Source: Anaerotruncus colihominis (GTDB lineage Bacteria > Bacillota > Clostridia > Oscillospirales > Ruminococcaceae). Taken from it: a stretch of 64,000 nt of DNA. The notes beneath the pieces were generated by a model that was not told where the DNA came from, made no database searches, and was given only the letters and a program-made list of their open reading frames with translations. Location: assembly GCA_025146135.1 (NCBI GenBank), contig CP102255.1, forward strand, positions 1,674,001 to 1,738,000, in the 5' to 3' direction. The position numbers and the translations under genes were made by a program. Position 1 is the first letter of the stretch; the number at the start of each line of letters is the position of its first letter. Positions 52,752 to 61,047 of the stretch are shown here, piece after piece.

Positions 52752-53558
52752 TCAGAATTGAAAGGGCGAAGCCAGATTTTGCAATAGCGATACTACGCTC
52801 CAGGCTGCAAGCGTACTGCTGCGGGGATTGGAAGGATCAGGCAAAGAGGAAGTCTCCAGTGTTACCCGTACAGATTTGTTCTGTCCGTAAATACAGTGGC
52901 TGTTTTCCTCCAGCCCAGGAACGCTGACGATTTCCACTGTCGTGTTTTCTGGTCCAACGCCAGATAGGGCGGCTGCTACAGCAACATTGACATTCTTGGG
53001 AAAACTCCGAATTGCTTCCAGCGCAGAACCGGAAAAGACCAGTTCTTCCCGCTCGATGGAAAGTTGTTTTCCGGCAAGACCGGGAGCGCCTTCAAGACTG
53101 TGGGGCGCCTTTCTGTTTTCAACACGGATCTTCATGTCTTTGTCCATCAGGCGCATGGCCCGCAGAACATCCAATCCGCCGATAGCACCGGAAGGCAAAT
53201 AAATTTTACAGTCACATTTTTCTGCTGCCTGTCCCAGGGAGTGACGAAATGTTTCGTCAGCCAGTGCCCCAACAGACAGCAGTATGAGATTACTTCCGGC
53301 TGCCAGTATCCTGGCGCCATATTGCCGCACTGCGTCTGATCCGGCTGCTTCCACCACATAGTCCGGTGTATCTGCAAGCAGTGCTTCCAAACTGCCGTAA
53401 GCTTTACATCCCAATTCTTCAGCCGGCTTAATGGGCTCTTGGGGAGTTGCGCCCAATATACCCAATAGAATATATTGCTCTCGGAGCATGCCCGTCAAGG
53501 ATTGAGCGATGATGCTGCCCAGTGCGCCGCATCCAATAACAGATACCCTTTTTTTCAT
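52752..53558 (-). CDS. Aspartate dehydrogenase domain protein (NadX-like)
   Basis: A 268-residue NAD(P)-binding protein: Rossmann glycine motif VSVIGCGALGSIIAQSL (GCGALG at 9-14), then EAAGSDAVRQYGARILAAGSNLILLSVGALADE, IYLPSGAIGGLDVLRA with the active-site region, and FPKNVNVAVAAALSGVGPENTTVEIV. These are hallmarks of the L-aspartate dehydrogenase/DUF108 family, which makes iminoaspartate for NAD synthesis or acts on other amino acids. ATG 53558 is chosen (GGAGG upstream). No nadA or nadC is adjacent, so a catabolic amino acid dehydrogenase role is as likely. Downstream of a broken YheO-like regulator gene on the same strand. Confidence 0.83.
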   Translation of the reverse strand: MKKRVSVIGCGALGSIIAQSLTGMLREQYILLGILGATPQEPIKPAEELGCKAYGSLEALLADTPDYVVEAAGSDAVRQYGARILAAGSNLILLSVGALADETFRHSLGQAAEKCDCKIYLPSGAIGGLDVLRAMRLMDKDMKIRVENRKAPHSLEGAPGLAGKQLSIEREELVFSGSALEAIRSFPKNVNVAVAAALSGVGPENTTVEIVSVPGLEENSHCIYGQNKSVRVTLETSSLPDPSNPRSSTLAAWSVVSLLQNLASPFQF

Positions 53559-53711
53559 CTCTTTATCCTCCTTGGAAAGATTATTTTGGATTGTAAAGAT
53601 AAATGAAAATTGAGGACCAGTTAGCCTCTTTGATATATTGGTTTTACCACAAATCCAAGTACCTCCCGAAAGGAGGCGCGCTTTCATGGCAAAATTACCA
53701 AACACGCCCGC

Positions 53712-54355
53712 TCATTTTTTACCCCGTACTTCGTCAATGTAGCTATATACAGTCACCCGGGAGATCCCCATTCGACTGCCTACATGATCCACCGCGCCCT
53801 TCAGCAGGAAAATACCCCGTTGATCCATAAAACGGATCAGTTCCAGTTTTTCTTCCCGGCGCAGCCTTGCCATATCTTTATTTCCAATGATTTTGTCAAT
53901 CAGGTCGGTGACGATCTCGCTGACATGGGTTAATTCTTCCTGAGAAACTTCCGCCGGAGCAGCGTTTTCTTCTGATCCGGGCATCAGGCTTTGAAGCCAT
54001 TCAATTTGTTGGGAGATTTTAGTGGTATCGATGTTAATACACAATGCCCCCCCACAACTTTGCCTCCAAAATCTTTAAGCAAGGCAGTGGAGGATTTGAT
54101 GAGTCTGCCGTCTGCTGTGTGGAAATAATAGTTTGTCACTATGTCGTGATCAAGTTTTTTGGAAAGGATCACCTGAGGGACCAGATGGTCAAAGCTTTGT
54201 CCTACTTGCCGGCCGGTAACACAGTTGTTGACAATATAGACTACGGATTGCTAAGGATTTTCCAGGTCATGAAGGACTACTTCGCAATCGTCGCCAATGG
54301 TTTGAGCAATCATATGTGCAAGAGGAATATATTGAGCCAAAATGGGTTTGATCAT
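53712..54355 (-). pseudogene. Disrupted YheO-type PAS/HTH transcriptional regulator
   Basis: Three pieces in order on the minus strand make one YheO/DauR-like protein. From ATG 54355, PAS-like sequence (MIKPILAQYIPLAHMIAQTI, GDDCEVVLHDLENP) stops at an in-frame TAG (54253-54251). The frame then continues (QSVVYIVNNCVTGRQVGQSF to SSTALLKDFGGKVVG). At a run of seven G (minus; 54047-54053) the frame shifts into LCINIDTTKISQQIEWLQSL and the C-terminal HTH (LELIRFMDQRGIFLLKGAVD, GISRVTVYSYIDEVRG). So one nonsense codon plus one +/-1 frameshift. Without them it would be about 215 residues. The true start may lie further upstream (AGAGGAGG at ~54400). Confidence 0.8.
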
Positions 54356-54739
54356 GAACTTAGCGCGCTGTCCGGGGCGGGAAGCAACGCTTTCCTCCTC
54401 TCTTTGTCTGCTTTGTAAAAATTGATGTATTATTCAATAGAAAAAATTATACAATATCGTATGGCTTCCATAAATCAAAGGGCAGATTTATGGCAACAGA
54501 GGAGTGTTGCTGTCCGGTAATATCGTGGCCTTTTTGAAAGTAATGGCGTAAAAAAATGGCCTGCGGCATTTCAAATGCCGATATCTGTGAGATACCGGGC
54601 CTGAAAAGCTGCAAGACCATTTATTTAGAATATAAGCCAATGGCTTTAACTGTCCCAAAAGGAACGACTACGAATATTCGTACACATCTTTCCGTGCAGA
54701 AAGCAGACTGCTGCTGAGAAAATACTGAAATTTTAACGA
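54356..54739. other. Intergenic region right of the broken regulator
   Basis: About 380 bases without a supportable gene. It holds the upstream part of the pseudogene (minus-strand AGAGGAGG near 54400), an AT-rich stretch with minus-strand TATAAT near 54450, and a GC-mixed part near 54560-54600 with short inverted repeats. No RNA family recognised. Confidence 0.4.
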
Positions 54740-55306
54740 TCAGGCAGCATGGGTTTTCTTGAAGACAGCACCAGCCAGCAGGCCGACCACAATGGTGGTG
54801 ATAATCATTTCCGGAACCATATAAGAACCATTGTACAGCAAGGAATAGAGCCAAACAGGGGTGCCTTCGGGAGCATAAACGCCCCAAATCAGAATGCCGC
54901 TTGCAATATGACAGAGATAACGTACCGCTGTAACAGCCAGAGTACCGACGACAGCGCCTTTGACCGGCTTTAAAAAGGGTTTGGCAATGATGCCTGCAAG
55001 CCCCAGCACAGTATACGCGATTACATAATCAAGCAGTATCACCAAAATGTACCAGAGGACAGTCTCCACAGGAGGCGCGCTGATACCATCCAAGAGCATC
55101 TGAAGCAGGCTGAAAGTAAACCCGGTCAAAGCGCCCCATCCGGGTCCGAACATCAGTCCGGCCAGGACAATAGGCGCCATTGCGGCGGCGGTGATGGAAC
55201 CGCCATTGGGCCAGGGAGCAAACTTGACAAAATTCAGCGCCACTGCTAGTGCGGCCAATAAAGCGCACTTGACCAGGACAAAAGTTTTTCCGTTGTTGTG
55301 ATTCAT
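54740..55306 (-). CDS. thiT: Energy-coupled thiamine transporter S component ThiT
   Basis: A 188-residue membrane protein with about six hydrophobic segments. It has KFAPWPNGGSITAAAMAPIVLAGLMFGPGWG, the ThiT form of the S-component EcfA/T docking and thiamine pocket region. GALTGFTFSLLQMLLDG and YLCHIASGILIWGVYAPEG also match ThiT. ATG 55306 follows AAAGGAAG; longer in-frame starts would overlap the riboswitch. Controlled by the TPP riboswitch and terminator upstream, and expected to use the EcfA1-EcfA2-EcfT module encoded at 11000-13546. Confidence 0.94.
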   Translation of the reverse strand: MNHNNGKTFVLVKCALLAALAVALNFVKFAPWPNGGSITAAAMAPIVLAGLMFGPGWGALTGFTFSLLQMLLDGISAPPVETVLWYILVILLDYVIAYTVLGLAGIIAKPFLKPVKGAVVGTLAVTAVRYLCHIASGILIWGVYAPEGTPVWLYSLLYNGSYMVPEMIITTIVVGLLAGAVFKKTHAA

Positions 55307-55346
55307 TTCAAATTCTTCCTTTCTTCTTTTCCTGTTATGGATGCCA

Positions 55347-55385
55347 TGAAAAAAAGGACGTTGGCAATGCGCCAAACGTCCCTGG
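55347..55385 (-). terminator. Regulatory terminator of the TPP riboswitch
   Basis: On the minus strand GGGACGTTTGGC pairs with GCCAACGTCC (one bulge, short loop), followed by TTTTTTT. It lies between the riboswitch and the thiT start and would form when TPP is bound. Confidence 0.85.
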
Positions 55386-55402
55386 AAGATCACAATAATG
55401 TC

Positions 55403-55488
55403 ACTCCCTACGCTGGCATAATCCAGATCAGGTCGGAGGGTCATGAGGTGAAGCCTCAAATCTCAGCCCGCAATACGGGCCCCCCTGT
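55403..55488 (-). ncRNA. TPP riboswitch (THI element)
   Basis: The minus strand carries the conserved pyrimidine-sensing core CTGAGAT, then a variable P3 stem (GAGGCTTCACCTC), then ACCTGATCTGGAT and AATGCCAGCGTAGGGA-like sequence (here TATGCCAGCGTAGGGAGTG). All THI-box elements are in the right order. It controls thiT by transcription termination. Confidence 0.97.
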
Positions 55489-55501
55489 TGATTGTTACAT
55501 C

Positions 55502-55530
55502 AGTATAATCGCATTTTTATAAAATGTCAA
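55502..55530 (-). promoter_or_regulatory. Promoter of the thiT leader
   Basis: On the minus strand TTGACA (55530-55525) and TATACT (55507-55502) with a 17-base spacer, directly upstream of the TPP riboswitch. Confidence 0.9.
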
Positions 55531-55602
55531 CAAAAAAGGGCTTAAAGTTCCAGATAGATACAAAATCGATTGAAATCTCCAAGGAGACATAAATCTGAAT
55601 AA

Positions 55603-55640
55603 AAAACAAAGTACCGCCCGAATTACGGACAGTACTTTGC
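55603..55640 (-). terminator. Terminator of the Crp-FAD-molybdoenzyme-NhaC operon
   Basis: CAAAGTACTGTCCG pairs with CGGGCGGTACTTTG (two mismatches, 5-base loop), followed by TTTTTTATT on the minus strand. It lies about 40 bases after the NhaC gene stop. Confidence 0.75.
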
Positions 55641-55681
55641 GCGATCAAGAACGGTCGGCAGCAACACGTTGAATATAGGGC

Positions 55682-57043
55682 TTACTTGTTTTTGCGGCCA
55701 TAACCGGTCACAATAGCGATGACAAGGATGACCAGCATGGCAATGGAGTAGTAGTTTACAAATGGAATTGAAGCGGGCGCCACAGCAAATGCTTCGCCGA
55801 ATTCAGCGGCCTTCATGGCGGGAATGACGCAGTGAACCGTCCAGGGCGCCAGGAAACAGAACACGCAGCCTGCACAGTCCATCAGATTGGCTCTGCGGTA
55901 TGGATCCACACCGTTCTTTTCGCCCATCTCCTTTACCAGATTGCCCATAGCGACTATGGCAACCGAGATAACGCCGGTGATCATGCTCAAAATGCCTACG
56001 CAGCCGACAATAGTAGCTTCCGTGCTTGCGGGGCCTTTTGCCAGTTTGGAGAGTCCGCGTCCCACATCTTGAAATAGGCCGCTGGATTCCATAACGCCCA
56101 GCATGGCAAAGACACCGATGAGCATGGCCACGGTGCCCATGCAGCCGGTGATGGAGTCGGAAAGGATGCCGGTTACACTGAACCCACCGGGAAAAGCCAG
56201 CAGGTCGCTGATAAGATAGATGCCGCTCACCAGGCCGGCAGCAATACCGGCGACGACGCCCCAGGCCAAGGCTGTGATGAGATGTTTTTTCATCAGACAA
56301 AGAGCGATGATGACCACGGGGACCACCAGCATGATCAGGGAGAGCGGCTTAGGCTCAACCTGGGCGGCTTCCAGAACAATCGAACTGGTTTCAGTCTTGG
56401 TAAAGATCAGGAAGCATACCAGTGCAATGAGAGCGGCGGGGATGGAATATTTCATCCGGGAACGGACGACCTTGCCCAATTCAGCATTCTGGGTTGTAGC
56501 GGAGGCAATGGTGGTATCCGAGATGGGAGCCAGGTTATCGCCAAATGCCGCTCCGGAGACAATGGCGCCAATCATATAAATCGGGGAGACTCCAGTCATG
56601 ACGCCTACGGGGAACAGGATGGGGATGACCACCATATAGGTGCCCACCGATGTACCGGTGGAGAAAGCCAACAGGCAAGTGATCACAAAAGTGACTGCGG
56701 CAAAGAGTTTGCCGGTAAGGCCAGCCTGGACCGCATAGGCGGCGATCGTTTGCACCATGCCGCTTCCAGAGATGAGCTTGCCAGAGATTGCGGCCAAAAT
56801 AACCGCCAAAGCAATGATCGGGAACATGGGCTTGGTAAGACCGGAGATGATGGCCTGGCCATATGCTTTCTCGTCCTTGGCAAAGATTACGCCGAAAATG
56901 ATAGCCATGAAAAAGGCTACCATATAGCCGTTGACATTGGAACCGCTGACAGCGGCCCAAAGGATGAAGCCGACCGCCACCAACAGGGGGATCAGTTTGC
57001 CAAGGGTGCCAAGGTGAAATTCCAAACGCTTGTTTTCATTCAT
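55682..57043 (-). CDS. NhaC family sodium/proton (or organic-acid) antiporter
   Basis: A 453-residue membrane protein with about eleven segments. The family blocks LAFSTGTSVGTYMVVIPILFPVG and VSGAAFGDNLAPISDTTIASATTQNAELGKVVRSRMKYSIPAA are present (the GDxxSPISDT motif of NhaC). Some NhaC-type proteins exchange malate/lactate or other anions, so the exact substrate is open. ATG 57043 follows GGGAGGCG. It is the last gene of the minus-strand operon; a paralogue is encoded divergently at 61995-63383. Confidence 0.9.
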   Translation of the reverse strand: MNENKRLEFHLGTLGKLIPLLVAVGFILWAAVSGSNVNGYMVAFFMAIIFGVIFAKDEKAYGQAIISGLTKPMFPIIALAVILAAISGKLISGSGMVQTIAAYAVQAGLTGKLFAAVTFVITCLLAFSTGTSVGTYMVVIPILFPVGVMTGVSPIYMIGAIVSGAAFGDNLAPISDTTIASATTQNAELGKVVRSRMKYSIPAALIALVCFLIFTKTETSSIVLEAAQVEPKPLSLIMLVVPVVIIALCLMKKHLITALAWGVVAGIAAGLVSGIYLISDLLAFPGGFSVTGILSDSITGCMGTVAMLIGVFAMLGVMESSGLFQDVGRGLSKLAKGPASTEATIVGCVGILSMITGVISVAIVAMGNLVKEMGEKNGVDPYRRANLMDCAGCVFCFLAPWTVHCVIPAMKAAEFGEAFAVAPASIPFVNYYSIAMLVILVIAIVTGYGRKNK

Positions 57044-57113
57044 AACGACGCCTCCCAAACACGTTACTAAGGTCAGAAGTGCTGCCTTCCGAATCCCTGT
57101 AATATAGAAAGAA

Positions 57114-57632
57114 TCACGCTTGATTCAGAATCTGCCGGGAGAGAGCTTGCAGGGATTTTTCCATCTGCTCCTCGTGATACTCGCTTGCGGGACGGCAGGT
57201 CAACGCTCCAGAGGGGCAGACCCGTACACAGGCAGGGATCATACCCCGGCGCAGCCGCTCCACACAGCCGTCGCACTTTTCCATCTTTCCCTCTGCATTG
57301 AAGGAAGGCGCGCCGAAAGGACAGGCCATGGCGCAGGAGTGGCAGCCGATGCAGTTGGTGTTGTCGTAGAGAGTCAAGCCGCTTTCGGGATCTTTATAGA
57401 GACAAGAGCTAGGGCAGCCCATAACACAGGGAGCGTCTTCGCAGTGCATGCAAGCCACCGAAAGGAAGGAGAATTTTTGACTTCCCCCATCTTCTGATTC
57501 AAGTTCAGCGGCATTGCGGAAGGGATGCTGGTGATGAGCCGCGTCAATATCGTTCTGATCCATACAGGCCATGACACATGCAAGACAGGCCGTACACTTG
57601 GAAGGATCGAAGTCGAAAATCATTTTTTCCAT
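57114..57632 (-). CDS. Four-cluster [4Fe-4S] ferredoxin subunit (DmsB/HycB-like)
   Basis: A 172-residue electron-transfer subunit with 16 cysteines in four ferredoxin sets. These are CTACLACVMAC near the N-terminus, CMHCEDAPCVMGC, CIGCHSCAMAC and CDGCVERLRRGMIPACVRVC. This matches the iron-sulfur B subunits of DMSO reductase-family enzymes. ATG 57632 is the third of three in-frame ATGs and best spaced from AGGAGG. The molybdoenzyme gene ends 3 bases upstream, so the two are co-translated partners. No membrane anchor (C) subunit gene is adjacent. Confidence 0.93.
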   Translation of the reverse strand: MEKMIFDFDPSKCTACLACVMACMDQNDIDAAHHQHPFRNAAELESEDGGSQKFSFLSVACMHCEDAPCVMGCPSSCLYKDPESGLTLYDNTNCIGCHSCAMACPFGAPSFNAEGKMEKCDGCVERLRRGMIPACVRVCPSGALTCRPASEYHEEQMEKSLQALSRQILNQA

Positions 57633-57634
57633 CA

Positions 57635-59761
57635 TCATATCCTCCTGACGGCGACCCGCGTCTCCCGGTAGCTTGGAAAACCGGAATAGGGATCGAGAAT
57701 ATCATTATCGGTGAGCAGGTTTACATCAGCCTCGCTGTATCCATGATAACAGCAGATAACGCCGGGTTCTGCCTTATGGGTGAGGTGGGCCTTCATCTGA
57801 ATGCTCCCCCGGTGAGAGGTGAGTTCGATGGTATCGCCTTCGAAAATACCAAGCGCCTGGGCGTCCTCATAGCTTATATCCGCCTGCGGCTCCGGGCGCA
57901 GGGAACGGTTCCATGGCACCTTATGAAGCCGGCTGTGAAGGGCGTTTGAGATGCGCGGCGATGTGCAGAGCACATAAGGCAGGTCATTGTCCGGCCGGTC
58001 CGCTCCAAAGGGTGGCGTATAAGTGGGAAGCGGATCGAAGCCAGGGTGTTTTTCAATAGCAAGGGAATAAAGCTCAAATTTTCCGCTGGCAGTATTCAGT
58101 CCTTTTTCCAGCATGGAACCCGGGACATAGGGTTTCAGGCCGGGCAGTTTCACGGGCTTCCCGGCAGCCCGCAGCTCCTCCAAAGTGATGGGGAGATCCT
58201 GAAGGATATAGCGCCAGCAGGCGTCCGGGCCTTGACGGAGCAGCTCGTCATCCAAATTCATAGCTTCAGCCAGCTCGCAGAGAATCTGGATGTCACTGCG
58301 GGACTCGCCCAAAGGCTGGATGACAGGCTCGGTACAAAACAGATAGCCGCCGCCGTAGCTTTTCAGGTCGCTGCGCTCAAAGGAGGTGCAGGCGGGCAGA
58401 ACGATATCGCAGAATTTGCAGGTGTCAGTGAGAAAAAGCTCGGTATTGACCAGCAAATCCAGCTTGAGCAGGTTTTGCTTCAGCCGCTCATCATCGGGGG
58501 AGATGCGGTAATTCATACCGAAGCCCAACATCGCATGGATGGGGTAAGGATCCCCCGTCTCAATTTGACGGGAAAGGTCATTGGCCTGGCCCTCATGAAT
58601 AAAATCGTTCCAGATTGGAAAGCGTTTTGCGCCTACAGCCGGGGCCTTGACACGGTCATGGTGAGCCATTATGAATTCATCCTCACGGGTGGAGAATCCA
58701 GCGGGAAGATAGTTGTAACTGAACTGTATCGGAATCTGACCGCCGGGCTGGTCAAAGCAACCCAGAATGGCGGACAGCGCCATAATGGCCCGATAATTCT
58801 GGAACCCATTGCGGTGATGCGCCAAGGGGGCTGCACTCTCGTTGATAGCCATGGGAAGATTGTCAGCGATGAGGGCGGCAGCTTCCTCCAACTGTTCAGC
58901 GGGGACTCCGGTAAGCTCCTCTACTTTTTGGGGGGTGAAGTCCTTTACATAGGCGGCGTACTGGTCATATCCGTAGACATATTTATCGATGTAACCGCGG
59001 TCAGTCTTGCCATCCCGGATCAGGATATGGGCCAGGCCCAGGGCTACGGCCCCGTCGGTACCGGTGCGCGGCCGGAGATGGATGTCCGCCAGACGAAGGG
59101 ATGCAGGCGTGATACGGGGATCCACGATGATCACCTTCATCCCTTCGGCTTTCCGCTTTTCTACGTTAAGGGCGGCCAGATGGCGGGAGTAGTATGGATT
59201 AAAGGCCCATCCCAGAAAAATGCCTGCATTGGACACATCGGTTGAGCACATAGGGTTTCCGGTGGTGACCCACCAATTGAGGAAGGTGGAGGTCATGCAG
59301 CTGCTGGACTCTGTAAGAAAATTAGGTGAACCGAAGGAATAGGTGAAACGGTGCAGGAAGGGACGATACCATTTGGTATAGCCCGAGTAAAAAATCACAC
59401 TTTCCGGTCCGTGTTTGGCCTTGATCGCGTTCAGACGGCTGGCGATTTCACGATAGGCTTCGTCCCAAGAAATGGGTTCAAACTTTCCCTCGCCTCGCTT
59501 TCCCACACGGCGCAGAGGCGTGCGTATCCGATCCTCACGATAGATGTACTGACGGTTGGACAGGCCCTTGGGGCAGAGAAGGCCGTGGTTCACAGGATGA
59601 TCGGCAGTTCCTTCGATCTTGACGACCTTTCCGTCCTTTACATAGGCGTCGATCCCACAGTGAAAGGAGGGACAGCAGATATCGCAAAGGGTATGTTTGA
59701 TATCGATACCTGTCTCTGCACAGGGGATTTTGGCTTTGAGCAGGCGCTCAGTTTCATTCAT
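57635..59761 (-). CDS. Molybdopterin-dependent oxidoreductase, DMSO reductase superfamily
   Basis: A 708-residue catalytic subunit. An N-terminal Fe-S motif has Cys26, Cys29, Cys35 and Cys63 (CDICCPSFHCG, CPKG), with C-x2-C-x5-C spacing instead of C-x2-C-x3-C. The region NFLTESSSCMTS puts Cys155 at the usual molybdenum-ligand position. The C-terminal molydopterin-binding domain (about 590-700) has LCTSPRISNALHS and VPWNRSLRPEPQADIS. No twin-arginine signal is present, so it acts in the cytoplasm. ATG 59761 follows AAGGTG and overlaps the FAD-protein gene by 8 bases. Substrate not assigned. Confidence 0.92.
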   Translation of the reverse strand: MNETERLLKAKIPCAETGIDIKHTLCDICCPSFHCGIDAYVKDGKVVKIEGTADHPVNHGLLCPKGLSNRQYIYREDRIRTPLRRVGKRGEGKFEPISWDEAYREIASRLNAIKAKHGPESVIFYSGYTKWYRPFLHRFTYSFGSPNFLTESSSCMTSTFLNWWVTTGNPMCSTDVSNAGIFLGWAFNPYYSRHLAALNVEKRKAEGMKVIIVDPRITPASLRLADIHLRPRTGTDGAVALGLAHILIRDGKTDRGYIDKYVYGYDQYAAYVKDFTPQKVEELTGVPAEQLEEAAALIADNLPMAINESAAPLAHHRNGFQNYRAIMALSAILGCFDQPGGQIPIQFSYNYLPAGFSTREDEFIMAHHDRVKAPAVGAKRFPIWNDFIHEGQANDLSRQIETGDPYPIHAMLGFGMNYRISPDDERLKQNLLKLDLLVNTELFLTDTCKFCDIVLPACTSFERSDLKSYGGGYLFCTEPVIQPLGESRSDIQILCELAEAMNLDDELLRQGPDACWRYILQDLPITLEELRAAGKPVKLPGLKPYVPGSMLEKGLNTASGKFELYSLAIEKHPGFDPLPTYTPPFGADRPDNDLPYVLCTSPRISNALHSRLHKVPWNRSLRPEPQADISYEDAQALGIFEGDTIELTSHRGSIQMKAHLTHKAEPGVICCYHGYSEADVNLLTDNDILDPYSGFPSYRETRVAVRRI

Positions 59762-61034
59762 AAGTGACACCTTCATTCAATGGGCTGCGTTCCAAAAGTT
59801 CGATGATGGCCTCGTCAAGGCCGCTGCGCAGCAGGATGACCTTCTGCATGGAACTGATTGGTTCGCTGCTTCCCAAAAATTTGCGGGTCATATAATTTTT
59901 GATAACTCCGCTGATGATATGATTGTCCACAATATTCACCAGAGCCAGCGTACCCTCCTGCCGGATAGCATACAGGAAAAAACCGTCTCTGCGGCAGCGG
60001 ATGATCTCGCCTTTAGCCCTTACATCGCCGAAGCCGATGAAATCCATATCCATGAAATGAGTGATATTGTGGGGCATATTTCCAGGATAATCCACCGGCT
60101 TGCCCAGCATGGCGCCGGCTGCGGTACGGCCCTGATAGCCAGCGTTTGCCCACAGGCCAATGATCTGATTTTGTCCAGTCTGGATGTTGCGGCCGCTGGC
60201 ACAGTCTCCTGCAGCATAAATCCCCGGAGCAGAAGTTTCCATTTTTTCATTGACCAGGATGCCGCGGTTCACCTGGGGTTCGCTGCCATCCAGAAAATCC
60301 AAGTTAGCTCGGGTTCCGATAGCAAGGACAACAACGTCGGCATCCAGGGTTTCAGTTCCAAAGGAAACCTTTAAACCATCCGGAACTTCGTCAATGGCGG
60401 TCAGGCCAACGCCGAATTTGAGCTGCACACCCTTTTCCATGACTCTCTGTCCCAGTTCAGCCCCCACTTCGGGGACGGCTGCCAACGGAAAGAGGGAGGG
60501 GGCCATATCAGCAAGAATACAGCGGGCTCCTGCACGTTGGAAAAGTTCAGCTACCTTGATACCTACCATGGATGCACCTACAACCACAGCCTGCTTCACA
60601 TTGCCCTGATCCAAACGCCGGCGCAGGGCTTCGGCATCGGCGGGTGTACGCATGACGTACACATTTTTCTCCGGCAGCGCGGGCAGCGGTGGCAGGAATA
60701 CCCGGGCGCCGGTCGAGATCAGCAGGGCGTCGAAAGTATGGACGCTTCCATCTGCAAGATAAAGAGTTTTCCCCGGTGTGTCCAGATGAATTGCTGCAGC
60801 GCCAGTGTGAACGGTCAGCCGAAGTGAACGGGCTATGTCGCTGAGCGAACCGAAAGGGAACAGCCCTTTCCAGGGCAGCCTGTGACCGGCGTAATAAGTC
60901 GTCAGCATAGGGTTGTATGGGGGCAGGTCGGTGTCGGAAAACACATGGATTGCCCCCTCATATCCCAATTCCCTCAGAGTTTTTGCGCAGTGATAGCCGG
61001 CGCAGCCAAAGCCGAGAATAGCGATTGTTTTCAT
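59754..61034 (-). CDS. FAD/NAD(P)-dependent pyridine nucleotide oxidoreductase
   Basis: A 426-residue flavoprotein of the two-dinucleotide-binding type. The FAD glycine motif IAILGFGCAGYHC (GxGxxG at 8-13), the NAD motif VVVGASMVGIKVAELF (about 150), ATG/STG segments (LLISTGARVFLPP) and the FAD C-terminal motif GIYAAGDCASG (about 270) are present. A ~110-residue C-terminal dimerisation domain follows. Lacks an obvious redox CxxC pair, so it resembles NADH oxidase/ferredoxin-NAD reductase-type proteins. It probably passes electrons between NAD(P)H and the ferredoxin and molybdoenzyme subunits encoded downstream. Start is 14 bases after the Crp gene stop. Confidence 0.9.
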   Translation of the reverse strand: MKTIAILGFGCAGYHCAKTLRELGYEGAIHVFSDTDLPPYNPMLTTYYAGHRLPWKGLFPFGSLSDIARSLRLTVHTGAAAIHLDTPGKTLYLADGSVHTFDALLISTGARVFLPPLPALPEKNVYVMRTPADAEALRRRLDQGNVKQAVVVGASMVGIKVAELFQRAGARCILADMAPSLFPLAAVPEVGAELGQRVMEKGVQLKFGVGLTAIDEVPDGLKVSFGTETLDADVVVLAIGTRANLDFLDGSEPQVNRGILVNEKMETSAPGIYAAGDCASGRNIQTGQNQIIGLWANAGYQGRTAAGAMLGKPVDYPGNMPHNITHFMDMDFIGFGDVRAKGEIIRCRRDGFFLYAIRQEGTLALVNIVDNHIISGVIKNYMTRKFLGSSEPISSMQKVILLRSGLDEAIIELLERSPLNEGVTYE

Positions 61035-61047
61035 AAATTCCCTCCTT

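Noticed and set aside
52572-52787. 71-codon plus-strand ORF as an intact gene
   Set aside because: No ribosome site and it overlaps the 3' end of the minus-strand dehydrogenase gene. Listed only as probable debris.
55298-55522. Reading frame on the plus strand across the thiT leader
   Set aside because: It is antisense to the TPP riboswitch and terminator.
58046-59245. 399-codon plus-strand frame opposite the molybdoenzyme
   Set aside because: It is a shadow of the GC-rich minus-strand gene, with no domain resemblance or ribosome site. The minus-strand product has complete family motifs.
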